A DNA stretch of 64,000 nucleotides from Panacagrimonas sp041603235 (GCA_041603235.1 JBFIES010000004.1:186001-250000); one strand, 5' to 3'; shown: positions 33,634 to 42,580, counted from the first letter of the stretch. A program made the numbers and translations. Notes: a model not told the origin generated them from the letters alone.

Positions 33634-35745
33634 ATGAGGTTCAGCATTGGCCTGGCGGCTGCTTTCTTGAGTGTGTGCTCGGTAGGGGCTGTTGCCGCAA
33701 CGGTGGTCGATGGCAAAGCTCTGAGCGACCGGGAGCAGGGCGCCAACTGGCTAGCGTATGGGAGAAATTACTATGAACAGCGCTTCAGTCCGCTCGATCA
33801 GATCAACCGCGACAACGTCGGCAAACTGGGCTTGGCCTGGTCGATGCCGCTGCCCGAAGACCGTTCTCTGCTGTCCACCCCACTGGTGATTGACGGCGTC
33901 ATGTACTTCACGGGTAGCTGGAGCAAGACGCGTGCGGTTGAGGCGGCCACGGGAAAGCTGCTCTGGGAATATGACCCTGAGTCGATCAAACATGCGGGCG
34001 ACCGCCTGCGGATCATGTGGGACTCCAGCCGCGGCCTAGCGTATTGGAAGGGAACCATCGTCATCGCCACGATAGACGGGCGACTGATTGGGCTCAAGGC
34101 CAAGACCGGAGAGAAAATCTGGTCGACGCAGGTGACCGACAAGAGCAAGCCGCTCTACATATCCGGACATCCCAAGGCTTTTGAAGGACTGGTGATCATC
34201 GGTGACGGCGGAACCGAGTTCGGTGCGGCGCGCGGCGTGGTCAAGGCCTATCACATCACCACCGGAAAATTCGCCTGGCAATTCTTTGTGGTTCCGGGGA
34301 ATCCCGCGCTTGGATTCGAGGACGAGGCGCAGGAAATGGCTGCCAAGACCTGGACCGGCAAGTGGTGGGAGCATGGCGGCGGAGGCAACGTCTGGAACGG
34401 TTTTACCTATGATCCCGAGTTTGACCAGATTCTGATCGGGACCGGGAATGGCTCTCCCTGGAACCGCAGAGTTCGCTCTCCGGAGGGGGGCGACAACCTC
34501 TTCCTGTGCTCCATCGTCGCGCTTGATGCGAAAACCGGCAAGTACAAGTGGCACTACCAGACAGTCCCGGGTGAAACCTGGGATTACAACTCGAGCATGG
34601 ACATGGTCCTTGCGGACCTCGAGATTGATCAGAAGCAGGTCAAGGCTTTGATGCATGCGCCTAAGAACGGTTTCTTCTACGTGCTGGATCGATCAAACGG
34701 AAAGCTGATCTCGGCTGAGAAGATCGCCAAGGTCACATGGGCCAGTCATATCGATATGGAAACCGGCCGTCCAGTGGAAATAGAGGGGCAGCGCTACAAG
34801 GACAAGCCCGCTGTCGTCTGGCCGAGTCCCTTCGGCGCGCATAACTGGCACGCCATGTCCTTTAGCCCACGTACAGGGCTGGCTTACATTCCAAAGCAGG
34901 AACTGCCGGGACAGTTCGATGATGAGGGCGTCAAGCAAGCGACCTGGGAATCGCCGGTATTTGGCGCCGATGTCGCGGTCGACGCTGGTTTTGGAAACAA
35001 TATCCCGGCAAATGTAGGCACAAGCAGTCTCCTGGCCTGGAATCCCGTTACACAGAAAAAGGCCTGGGAAGTCCAGCAGCCTGAATTCTGGAACGCAGGA
35101 ACCATGGTTACCGGCGGGGATCTAGTGTTTCAGGGTGGTGTCACCGGTGATTTTTCAGCCTTTGATGCAAAAACTGGTGAAAAGCTTTGGAACGTCAACG
35201 TGGGCAGCGGAATCAGTGCGCCGCCGGTCACCTTCGAAGCTGGGGGTACGCAGTATGTGTCTCTGCTCGTGGGTTGGGGTGGAGCGGCTACCTCCCTGGG
35301 AGGCGGAACCGCCCTGGCCCAGTTTGGTTGGGCGCACGGAGCACAGAAGCGCCAGCTCCTGACGTTCGCGCTTGGCCAGACCAAGAAAATTCCGGAGGTT
35401 GGTGACCCGCTCGTTGCGGAGCCGATCGTGTTGCCTGACTTCGAGATTGACGAGGAACGTGTCGCTCTGGGCAAGAAGCACTACCTGCGTCAGTGCGTGA
35501 TCTGCCATGGTTCTGGCGCAGTCTCAGGCGGATACGCGCCCGACCTGCGTGCAACACCAATTGCGTTGTCGCTGCCCGCATTCAAGGCGGTTGTGGCAGA
35601 CGGCGCCAAGATCAGTGGCGGCATGCCCGCTTATCCTGAGTTCAGCGAAGACGATCTGATCAGTCTGCAGCACTATCTGCGTAAGCGCGCCATGGAAACC
35701 AAGGAAGAGTCTGCAAGACTGGAAGCGGCGGCAGCTAAAGAATAG
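33634..35745 (+). CDS. PQQ-dependent quinohaemoprotein alcohol dehydrogenase
   Basis: Periplasmic enzyme, 703 aa, with signal peptide (1-21), an eight-bladed PQQ propeller and a C-terminal cytochrome c domain. The haem site is CVICH (Cys621, Cys624, His625) with Met664 as likely axial ligand. It oxidises alcohols or aldehydes and passes electrons through haem to the respiratory chain. WDYNSS carries the probable catalytic Asp317; the residue two further on is Asn, not the Asp that marks lanthanide-dependent enzymes, so calcium is the likely metal. Unusually, the vicinal Cys-Cys pair normally next to PQQ is replaced by Met128-Trp129. No PQQ biosynthesis genes are in the window. Confidence 0.9.
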   Translation: MRFSIGLAAAFLSVCSVGAVAATVVDGKALSDREQGANWLAYGRNYYEQRFSPLDQINRDNVGKLGLAWSMPLPEDRSLLSTPLVIDGVMYFTGSWSKTRAVEAATGKLLWEYDPESIKHAGDRLRIMWDSSRGLAYWKGTIVIATIDGRLIGLKAKTGEKIWSTQVTDKSKPLYISGHPKAFEGLVIIGDGGTEFGAARGVVKAYHITTGKFAWQFFVVPGNPALGFEDEAQEMAAKTWTGKWWEHGGGGNVWNGFTYDPEFDQILIGTGNGSPWNRRVRSPEGGDNLFLCSIVALDAKTGKYKWHYQTVPGETWDYNSSMDMVLADLEIDQKQVKALMHAPKNGFFYVLDRSNGKLISAEKIAKVTWASHIDMETGRPVEIEGQRYKDKPAVVWPSPFGAHNWHAMSFSPRTGLAYIPKQELPGQFDDEGVKQATWESPVFGADVAVDAGFGNNIPANVGTSSLLAWNPVTQKKAWEVQQPEFWNAGTMVTGGDLVFQGGVTGDFSAFDAKTGEKLWNVNVGSGISAPPVTFEAGGTQYVSLLVGWGGAATSLGGGTALAQFGWAHGAQKRQLLTFALGQTKKIPEVGDPLVAEPIVLPDFEIDEERVALGKKHYLRQCVICHGSGAVSGGYAPDLRATPIALSLPAFKAVVADGAKISGGMPAYPEFSEDDLISLQHYLRKRAMETKEESARLEAAAAKE

Positions 35746-35901
35746 ACGAGCTCATCTGAAGCTCTGCCTTCAAGGAGGCGGGGCCACAACGCGTGTGGCC
35801 GGAACTGCACCTTGGTGCCTTCGATCGGGGATCGGATGATTCCGATATTAAAGATGACAAAATAGGGCCGACTTGCTGGGGGAGGCTTCACTAATTACCT
35901 C

Positions 35902-35924
35902 GCCCCAGCGGGGCTCATTTTTTA
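35902..35924 (+). terminator. Intrinsic terminator downstream of the PQQ dehydrogenase gene
   Basis: GCCCC (35902-35906) pairs with GGGGC (35910-35914) around AGC and leads into a run of T through 35923. It lies between the PQQ dehydrogenase stop and the patatin start. About 155 bases of otherwise featureless sequence precede it. Confidence 0.7.
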
Positions 35925-35940
35925 TTGCATTGTTTAATTC

Positions 35941-37464
35941 ATGAATCTTCCTGTTCCTACCGATGTCTCCGGAATATTGAAAATGAGAGAGCCTCGTAGT
36001 CGGGCCAATAGTGGGGCGCTCCGCAAGCAGCTTCGTTCCGCGCGTGACTACGAGACCTGGGCAAGAATTGCACAAGAGTTGGATGTGCTCAGTGGGCGCG
36101 AGCTCTGGAAGCAGCGCGTCAAGAGCAATCAGTATGACTACGCCATGGTCGGGCGCAGGTTGGAAGAGTTTCGCACCCTGCGTGCATTGGGTGATGTTCG
36201 CGGACTGATCTTCGCCATAGAAGAGGGTGTCCACGGGAATCTCGGCGGCATGGGCAAGCCCAGTCTATTCAACCGCGCACGATTCGGTACCAAGCAGCAG
36301 ATCGTCGAATTTGTCGACGAGGTGTGTAAGGTGCTGTCGATTATCGAGGCGATCCCGGATGAGCAGATGACGCTCAACGAGAAGCTCGACCTGTTCGGTC
36401 GCGCGAGCCACTGCTACGGGCGTTCAGCGCTGATGATGAGCAGTGGCGGAACTCTGATGTATTTTCACTTCGGAGTCGCCAAGAGCCTGTTTGAGAGGGG
36501 CGTTCTGCCCAATGTGATATCGGGATCCAGTGCCGGTGCGATCGTCGCTGCGGCTTTAGGTACTCACACCGACGAAGAACTAGCCTCATTCTTTACGCCG
36601 GAAAATCTGCATTTTGGTGAGGAGTGGGAGCCCAACCTTCTTGAGCGCACAACCGGCCTGCGTCGTATGTACAAGGCCGATGTGTTCGATCAGATTTTCG
36701 AGCGGCTCATTCCGGACATGACGTTTCGGGAGGCTTTCGAGTTGTCTGGCCGCAACATCAGCATTTCGGTCAGTCCCTGTGAACGCCACCAACGCCCCCG
36801 TCTGCTCAATGCAGTGACATCGCCGCATGTACTGATCAGGTCCGCGGTCCGCGCGTCCTGTGCGATTCCCGGCATTTTTGAGCCCGTGCAACTTCTTGCC
36901 CGTGATGCGAACGGCGAGACGGTTCCCTACCTCAAGTCACGCTGGATTGATGGCGTGTTCGCGGCAGATCTTCCGGCCAAGCAACTGGGCCGGCTTTACG
37001 GCATCAATCATTACATCGTCAGCTATATCAATCCGGTATTGATGCCTGCGTTCCGGGACGCGCCAGGCCGGAAGAGTCGGCTGAAGCCGTTCACAACCAT
37101 GCTCAAGGGTGCTGCACAGGATTTCGTGAAATCCGCAGACGTTGTGCTGGGCAAGTATCTTCCGGCCTCAACTCTGGGCGCGGCCAACAAGGTTGTGCAT
37201 GACCTGCTGTCGCAGGATTACGTTGGTGACATCAATATCGCGCCACATCAGCGGCTGGTTTCGCCATTCAAGCTGCTGTCACCAAACACTTTGGAAGAGA
37301 TCAGTGACCTGGTCTTGGAGGGTGAACGTCAGACCTGGCCAAAGATCGAGATGATTCGAATTTCCGGTTTGATCAGTAGGGAGTTGGACCAGATTCTCGG
37401 GCGCTGCGAGGGTCGCAAAAGGCGGGCTCCCGGCCTACGTTTTCCATCGATTGCATCGCAGTAA
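35941..37464 (+). CDS. Patatin-like phospholipase with N-terminal DUF3336 domain
   Basis: Lipid acyl hydrolase, 507 aa. The N-terminal 150 residues match DUF3336 (RKQLRSARDYETWARIAQELD), as in bacterial and yeast TGL-type lipases. The patatin domain has an oxyanion loop (SSGGTLMYFHFGV), the nucleophile elbow GSSAG with Ser197, and the dyad Asp337 in WIDGVFAADLP. Unlike secreted patatins it has no signal peptide, so it is probably cytoplasmic and may act on storage or membrane lipids. ATG 35941 follows a terminator, so it has its own promoter. About 260 bases beyond its stop lie the two OmpA-porin hairpins. Confidence 0.92.
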   Translation: MNLPVPTDVSGILKMREPRSRANSGALRKQLRSARDYETWARIAQELDVLSGRELWKQRVKSNQYDYAMVGRRLEEFRTLRALGDVRGLIFAIEEGVHGNLGGMGKPSLFNRARFGTKQQIVEFVDEVCKVLSIIEAIPDEQMTLNEKLDLFGRASHCYGRSALMMSSGGTLMYFHFGVAKSLFERGVLPNVISGSSAGAIVAAALGTHTDEELASFFTPENLHFGEEWEPNLLERTTGLRRMYKADVFDQIFERLIPDMTFREAFELSGRNISISVSPCERHQRPRLLNAVTSPHVLIRSAVRASCAIPGIFEPVQLLARDANGETVPYLKSRWIDGVFAADLPAKQLGRLYGINHYIVSYINPVLMPAFRDAPGRKSRLKPFTTMLKGAAQDFVKSADVVLGKYLPASTLGAANKVVHDLLSQDYVGDINIAPHQRLVSPFKLLSPNTLEEISDLVLEGERQTWPKIEMIRISGLISRELDQILGRCEGRKRRAPGLRFPSIASQ

Positions 37465-37630
37465 GCGGTTGCCGCTCGATGCGCGCCTGCGGGCGCTTAT
37501 CTTCATCTGATCTGCGCTCGGCAGTGCTGAGTTCGTGTGCAATGTCTGCGCGCGCCGGTTTCAGTCTGTACTGAACCACTGCTGATTGCTCCGTCTGGTG
37601 TCACGCGGAATTTTGGCGAGCCTCCAAACG

Positions 37631-37662
37631 AAAAAAAGCGTGACGGTTTCCCGCCACGCTTT
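37631..37662 (-). terminator. Intrinsic terminator of the OmpA porin gene (reverse strand)
   Basis: On the reverse strand a 12-pair stem (37662-37651 with 37646-37635, one G-U pair) closes a GAAA tetraloop and ends in a run of seven T (37637-37631). It is a classical rho-independent terminator about 60 bases after the OmpA stop. Confidence 0.88.
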
Positions 37663-37683
37663 CAATTTCACTCTCTACGATGC

Positions 37684-37717
37684 ATTCGACCTGCCCGCTG
37701 ATGCGGGCAGGTCGAAT
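37684..37717. repeat. Perfect 15-base inverted repeat just after the OmpA stop
   Basis: ATTCGACCTGCCCGC (37684-37698) and its exact complement (37703-37717) surround TGAT. On the OmpA transcript this makes a 15-pair hairpin starting only a few bases after the stop codon, upstream of the main terminator. No T-run follows, so it may stabilise the mRNA 3' end rather than terminate. Confidence 0.7.
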
Positions 37718-37723
37718 CAGTGC

Positions 37724-39046
37724 TTACTTGACCTCAGCGGTGACCTCGATCGGGGCGACCAGTGCCCGTCCCTTGGTGACCTTGAGCTCAACGCGTCGGT
37801 TGAGGGCGCGTCCTTCCTTGGTGCCATTGTCGGCAATCGGCACACTCTCACCAAAGCCGAGTGTCGTCATGCGCGCCGGATCAACACCCAGGTTGGCAAG
37901 ATAGGCCTTGACCGACTTGGAGCGTCCTTCCGACAGACTCTGGTTGTAGCCGTCAGAGCCGAGACTATCGGTATGTCCGCGCAGCTCGACCTCAATCACT
38001 CTGGAGCGATTCAGGGCTTCGCCTACACCGTCGAGAATCTTCTCGGCTTCAGGTGTGAGGGTGACCTTGTCGAATTCGAAGGTCACACCACGCAGGACAA
38101 TCACGTCGCCTTCAGCGCAACCGTCAAGATTGACGGGCTGGCCAGGGATCGGATCTTCGCACTCAGGCAGCGGGCAACCATTTTCATCAACCTGCACACC
38201 AGGTGGGGTGTCCGGGCATTTGTCGAGGTCATCCGGCACACCATCGCCATCGGAATCGAGAGGTGCTTTAGGCTCTTCCACTACAACAGGAGCCGGAGGA
38301 GGCGGTGGCGGTGCTGCAGGCGGCTCAGGATCCTTGTGGAACAGCGCGTAACGCAGCGTCACGACCAGCGCTTCCGATCGATAATCTTCGCGAATCGTCC
38401 GGGTTGTGCTGCCGTCAGTGAAGTTGTACTGGCCAACTTCCGAATTCTGATGGCGATAGTCCAGCGAGGTCGTGAATCTGGAGGTCCAGTCGTATGCGAG
38501 ACCAAAGCCGACCTGGAAGATGTCGCCGTCCTGGCTCTGCTCATCCTGAGCACTGCGTATGCCGCGATAGTTCAGATCGTTTACCAGTACATCGGAGTAG
38601 CCGTAGCCGCCGCCGAGGTAGGGGTGCAGCCGACCGCCCTTGTTGAAATCAAACCAGAGGTTTGCGGTCACGCTTTCGGCTTCAATGTGGCCGGCGTCGT
38701 CGGTGAATTGCGGTGTCAGGACGTCGTTGCTCTTTTCCTGATCGTTGAGACGCATGGAGTATTCGATTTCCGGGCGGAGGCCCATGCCCCAGAATCCAAG
38801 GTCAAAGCTCCAGCCAATAACGGCACCGTACAAGCCACCATCGTCGTAATGAGCGCTGGTGACCAGTGAGTCTGGGGCAACGATTGGATCGCCAAAGACA
38901 CGGAAGTCCTGACGAGCGACCTTATTGGCACCGCCGTGAATTCCGAGATAGAACCCTTCGCCGGCAGAGGCGGGGGCTGAAATCATCGCCCCCAATATGA
39001 AGGCTGACCCAGCTATGGAGCCCAGCCAATGGCGCTTCGGCATCAT
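37724..39046 (-). CDS. OmpA-family porin with TSP3 repeat
   Basis: Outer-membrane protein, 440 aa. Signal peptide (MMPKRHWLGSIAGSAFILGA..., cleavage near ASAGEG), then an eight-stranded barrel of about 220 residues (GFYLGIHGGANKVAR ... LRYALF). A proline-rich linker and one TSP3 calcium repeat (DSDGDGVPDDLDKCPD) lead to a C-terminal OmpA domain with RGHTDSLGSDGYNQSLSEGRS and NRRVEL. GGAGAG precedes the start; adjacent ATGs at 39046 and 39043 are equally possible. It is a paralogue of the forward OmpA gene at 16.5 kb with a different barrel. Two hairpins follow the stop. Confidence 0.92.
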   Translation of the reverse strand: MMPKRHWLGSIAGSAFILGAMISAPASAGEGFYLGIHGGANKVARQDFRVFGDPIVAPDSLVTSAHYDDGGLYGAVIGWSFDLGFWGMGLRPEIEYSMRLNDQEKSNDVLTPQFTDDAGHIEAESVTANLWFDFNKGGRLHPYLGGGYGYSDVLVNDLNYRGIRSAQDEQSQDGDIFQVGFGLAYDWTSRFTTSLDYRHQNSEVGQYNFTDGSTTRTIREDYRSEALVVTLRYALFHKDPEPPAAPPPPPPAPVVVEEPKAPLDSDGDGVPDDLDKCPDTPPGVQVDENGCPLPECEDPIPGQPVNLDGCAEGDVIVLRGVTFEFDKVTLTPEAEKILDGVGEALNRSRVIEVELRGHTDSLGSDGYNQSLSEGRSKSVKAYLANLGVDPARMTTLGFGESVPIADNGTKEGRALNRRVELKVTKGRALVAPIEVTAEVK

Positions 39047-39231
39047 TTTTTCTCTCCGCAATGATTTGGTTTCAGATGGTGATTCTTGTTGCGCTTCGCC
39101 GTCGGCCAAGCACGATTATTAGTAGTTTACATCACACTATTGTTTCACATTGTGCCGCTTTGCGATCAAATTGCCCAGCCGGCCTTAACCGCACCCACCA
39201 AATACTGAGTGCCCACGTTGCCGCAATGGGT

Positions 39232-41019
39232 TCAATTTGGAGAATTACTCAAATCGGCGTCATCCGGAGACAAGCGAAGCTGGTCGATCATCTCTCCAAT
39301 TTCGGCAGGCGGTGGTCGGGTGACAGCACAGACCAGTTTTGCGACGAGCAGATTGATGAAAGCGCCAACAATGCCGAAGGCTTCTGGCGATATGCCAAAT
39401 AGCCAGTTCTCCGGTTTGTCATCCAGCCACTGAGTTCCGGCAACGAAGAACCAGCCCTTGTAGATGAAGATGTAGATCAAGGTGCAGCCCAGTCCGGCGA
39501 GCATGCCTGCGATGGCGCCGGGCCGGTTCATGCCACGGTCGAAGATGCCCATCATCAGCGCCGGAAACAGGGACGCGGCGGCCAGTCCAAAGGCAAGGGC
39601 GACCACCTGCGCCGCAAACCCTGGTGGATTGAGGCCCAGATACCCCGCAACCAGCACAGCGACTGCCATCGAGATGCGCCCCGCCATCAGTTCCTGCTTT
39701 TCGGTGATTCGCGGCGTGAACATGCCTTTCAATAAGTCATGTGAGATAGATGAAGCGATGGCCAGCAGAAGCCCCGCAGCCGTAGACAATGCCGCTGCCA
39801 GGCCGCCCGCTGCCACCAGCGCGATGACCCAATTGGGCAGGTTGGCGATCTCGGGATTCGCCAGGGCCATGATGTCCCGGTCAACGGTGGTCAGTTCGTT
39901 ACCACGCCAACCCATGTTCTGTGCCTTGTTAGCGAAGGCGGGGTTGCTGTCATCGTAATACTGAATGCGGCCATCTTCGTTCTTGTCTTCGAATACCAGC
40001 AGGCCAGTTTTTTCCCAGTTGCGGAACCATTGGGGGCGCTGCTCGTACTCAAGGTTTGCCGCGGGCTCGCCGACCGGTCCGCTCTGAACGGTTTGAAGCA
40101 GGTTGAGTCGCGCCATGGCACCGACACCCGGTGCCGTCGTAAATAGAATTGCGATGAAGATTAGCGCCCAACCTGCTGATTTTCTTGCATCAGAAACTTT
40201 AGGAACTGTAAAAAATCTGATGATCACATGGGGCAGACCGGCCGTCCCGACCATCAGAGAAGCGGTGAGGAAGGCCATGTTCAGGTCGGTGCCCTTGTGC
40301 GCGGTGTACTGCGCGAAGCCCAGGTCGGTGACCACCTGATCGAGACGATCGAGCAAAAAGGTGCCACTGCCGTCCGCCATGGACGAACCCAGACCCAATT
40401 GCGGGATGGGCATGCCGGTCAGAGCAAGAGATATGAAAATGGCGGGAACGGTATAGGCAAAAATCAGTACGCAGTACTGCGCAATTTGCGTGTAGGTAAT
40501 GCCTTTCATGCCGCCTAGCACGGCGTAGAAGAACACGATGCCCATGCCAGTGAGCACGCCCACCTCGTAAGGCACCTGCAAGAAGCGGCTGAAGGCGACG
40601 CCCACCCCCTTCATCTGGCCGATTACATAGGTAATCGAGGCAACGATCAGACAAATGACGGCCACCATGCGCGCGGTGCGCGAGTAGAAGCGCTCGCCGA
40701 TGAACTCCGGAACGGTGAATTTGCCGAACTTGCGCAGGTAGGGCGCCAGCAACAGGGCAAGTAGCACATAGCCGCCGGTCCAGCCCATCAGATAGGCAGA
40801 AGCGTCATAGCCCAGAAAGCCGATGATGCCGGCCAGTGAAATAAAAGAGGCGGCGCTCATCCAGTCGGCGGCGGTGGCCATGCCGTTGGCGACGGGGTTA
40901 ATGCCGCCGCCCGCAACATAAAAGTCCTTGGTGCTGCTTGCGCGTGCCCAGAAGGCAATACCGAGGTACAGGGCAAAGGTGGAGCCGACGACCCAGTAGG
41001 TCCATGCCTGGGCGCTCAC
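39232..41019 (-). CDS. Sodium:solute symporter (VC_2705/ActP-like subfamily), partner of a DUF4212 protein
   Basis: Sodium:solute symporter family transporter, 595 aa, with 13 or so helices. Its N-terminal segments (DFYVAGGGINPVANGMATAADWMSAASF) match the acetate-permease-like branch that pairs with a DUF4212 subunit; short-chain carboxylates are likely substrates (inference). Between two helices an extra hydrophilic loop of about 85 residues contains D345-K-N-E-D-G-R-I-Q-Y-Y-D356, which fits an EF-hand calcium loop. The GTG start overlaps the DUF4212 stop (GTGA). The pair follows ispA with a 2-base gap. Confidence 0.92.
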   Translation of the reverse strand: MSAQAWTYWVVGSTFALYLGIAFWARASSTKDFYVAGGGINPVANGMATAADWMSAASFISLAGIIGFLGYDASAYLMGWTGGYVLLALLLAPYLRKFGKFTVPEFIGERFYSRTARMVAVICLIVASITYVIGQMKGVGVAFSRFLQVPYEVGVLTGMGIVFFYAVLGGMKGITYTQIAQYCVLIFAYTVPAIFISLALTGMPIPQLGLGSSMADGSGTFLLDRLDQVVTDLGFAQYTAHKGTDLNMAFLTASLMVGTAGLPHVIIRFFTVPKVSDARKSAGWALIFIAILFTTAPGVGAMARLNLLQTVQSGPVGEPAANLEYEQRPQWFRNWEKTGLLVFEDKNEDGRIQYYDDSNPAFANKAQNMGWRGNELTTVDRDIMALANPEIANLPNWVIALVAAGGLAAALSTAAGLLLAIASSISHDLLKGMFTPRITEKQELMAGRISMAVAVLVAGYLGLNPPGFAAQVVALAFGLAAASLFPALMMGIFDRGMNRPGAIAGMLAGLGCTLIYIFIYKGWFFVAGTQWLDDKPENWLFGISPEAFGIVGAFINLLVAKLVCAVTRPPPAEIGEMIDQLRLSPDDADLSNSPN

Positions 41020-41285
41020 TTGCTGGAACCCTTGTTGGCAAAGCGCGCATCAAGCGCATTCATTTTTCGCGCATAGACAAAGATCAGGATCACAAAAATA
41101 TAGATCGAGCCCTGCTGCGCAAAGAAAAAGCCAAGCGGGTAACCGCCGATCCTGAACTGATTGAGAATGTCTGCGGCAAAAATGCCGAAGCCGAAGGAAA
41201 CCACAAACCAAACCACGAGCAGCTGCGCCACGAGCCGCAGATTGGCTTTCCAATAGTCACTATTGGTTCCGGAAGTGTTCTTCAT
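41016..41285 (-). CDS. DUF4212 small membrane subunit of the sodium:solute symporter
   Basis: Small membrane protein, 89 aa, with two transmembrane helices (LVAQLLVVWFVVSFGFGIFA and SIYIFVILIFVYA) and the family motif GGYPLGFFFAQQGS. DUF4212 proteins are encoded just before a VC_2705-type symporter and are presumed accessory subunits, as here. The stop overlaps the symporter start by 4 bases. The gene begins 2 bases after the ispA stop, so it appears to be read from the xseB-ispA promoter. Confidence 0.92.
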   Translation of the reverse strand: MKNTSGTNSDYWKANLRLVAQLLVVWFVVSFGFGIFAADILNQFRIGGYPLGFFFAQQGSIYIFVILIFVYARKMNALDARFANKGSSK

Positions 41286-41287
41286 TG

Positions 41288-42175
41288 TTAGTGCTCTCTT
41301 CCCTCAATAAAGTTGGCCAGCCACAACAGGGGGGCCGCGTCTTCACCAAATATGGTCAGGGCCAGCCGCGCTGACTCGAACAGGTCCATCGCTCGCTCCT
41401 TGGCAGCGCGCAGCCCAAGAACGGCCGGATAGGTCGACTTCTGGCTCGCTTCGTCCTTGCCCGCGGTCTTGCCCAGCACAGAGCTGCAACCTTCCACATC
41501 GAGTACGTCATCCTGAATCTGGAAGGCGAGGCCGATGCATTTGCCATAACGATCGAGCGCGCTGGACTTGGATGCATCGACTTGCCCGGCGCTGGCGCAC
41601 ACCAGGCGCAGGCAGGCGCGCAGGAGGGCGCCGGTCTTGTGCACGTGCAGGGCTTCGAGTTCTGCAATGCTCAGATTCTGTCCTTCGGACGCCAAGTCTA
41701 TAGCCTGGCCGCCGACCATGCCGCGGGAGCCGGAAGCCAGGGCGAGCTCGCGAACCATGGCAATGCGGGCATCGGCACTCAAGCTCTGGTCTTCAGCCAG
41801 TACCTGGAAGGCCAGTGTCTGCAAGGCGTCACCCACCAGAATGGCAGTGGCTTCATCAAATTTCTTGTGCACTGAAGGTTGTCCGCGACGCAGATCATCA
41901 TCGTCCATCGCCGGCAGATCGTCATGGACCAGTGAATACGCATGGATCATCTCGATTGCGCAGGCTGCGCTATCGACTCTCTCCGCCTCGATCTTCAGGG
42001 TTTCGGCGGCGGCATAGCAGATCATGGCGCGCAGTCGCTTGCCGCCATCGCTGGCGTAGTGCATGGCCTCGTGGAGTCTGGCCGGGTGCTGCGTGATGGG
42101 CGGTAGTCTTCCGCTCAGCGCCTGCGCGGTGCGTTCCCGGTACTGCGTAACCCGATCAGAAAACGGTGCTGGCAT
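41288..42175 (-). CDS. ispA: Farnesyl diphosphate synthase (IspA type)
   Basis: Short-chain polyprenyl synthase, 295 aa, making farnesyl diphosphate from IPP and DMAPP. The first Asp-rich motif is DDLPAMDDDDLRRG, with HKKFDEATAILVGDALQ after it. The second is QIQDDVLDVEG, with a nearby Lys and a TYPAVLGL segment typical of IspA. ATG at 42175 (TGATG with the xseB stop) or GTG at 42178 are both possible starts. It belongs to the classical xseB-ispA pair; dxs, normally third, is about 8 kb away. Confidence 0.95.
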   Translation of the reverse strand: MPAPFSDRVTQYRERTAQALSGRLPPITQHPARLHEAMHYASDGGKRLRAMICYAAAETLKIEAERVDSAACAIEMIHAYSLVHDDLPAMDDDDLRRGQPSVHKKFDEATAILVGDALQTLAFQVLAEDQSLSADARIAMVRELALASGSRGMVGGQAIDLASEGQNLSIAELEALHVHKTGALLRACLRLVCASAGQVDASKSSALDRYGKCIGLAFQIQDDVLDVEGCSSVLGKTAGKDEASQKSTYPAVLGLRAAKERAMDLFESARLALTIFGEDAAPLLWLANFIEGREH

Positions 42176-42456
42176 CACGCTGCGTCGCCGTCTTCAGCAG
42201 GCGCGTCATCCAGCAGGTCGCGCACCTTGAGCTCTGCCGTTTCCAGAGATTTCCGGCAACTACGCGCCAGAACGGTGCCACGTTCAAACAGTTTCAGCGA
42301 TTCTTCAAGATGCAGATCGCCGCTTTCCATCTGCTCGACGATCTTGTCGAGTTCCTGCATTTCCTGTTCGAAGCGAGCGACCTCGTCATTGGCGGAGAGC
42401 TTGTCAGCGGCGTCAGGTGTGGACGGCGAGGCTTGTGGGGCGGCTTTCTTGGGCAT
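42175..42456 (-). CDS. xseB: Exodeoxyribonuclease VII small subunit
   Basis: XseB, 93 aa, a helical subunit that binds XseA to form exonuclease VII. The conserved core is FEQEMQELDKIVEQMESGDLHLEESLKLFERG, a family hallmark. An Ala/Pro/Ser-rich N-terminal extension of about 25 residues and an acidic tail flank it. Its stop overlaps the ispA start. It is divergent from parE across about 120 bases. Confidence 0.95.
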   Translation of the reverse strand: MPKKAAPQASPSTPDAADKLSANDEVARFEQEMQELDKIVEQMESGDLHLEESLKLFERGTVLARSCRKSLETAELKVRDLLDDAPAEDGDAA

Positions 42457-42580
42457 CTTCAGGAAGCGGGTTATGAGTTTGCATAGTCTAGCGCGACCGG
42501 CCTTGCGCGACGTCGGCTTGCTAGGCCCAAGGTCATCCGATACCGTTCGCGCCGCCTTCCCGCATGTCGACTAGAAGTTC

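Noticed and set aside
37586..38869. Forward-strand open frame of 427 residues opposite the OmpA porin
   Set aside because: The porin has a signal peptide, barrel, TSP3 repeat and OmpA domain on the reverse strand, plus a matching terminator. The forward frame has none of these and overlaps that terminator.
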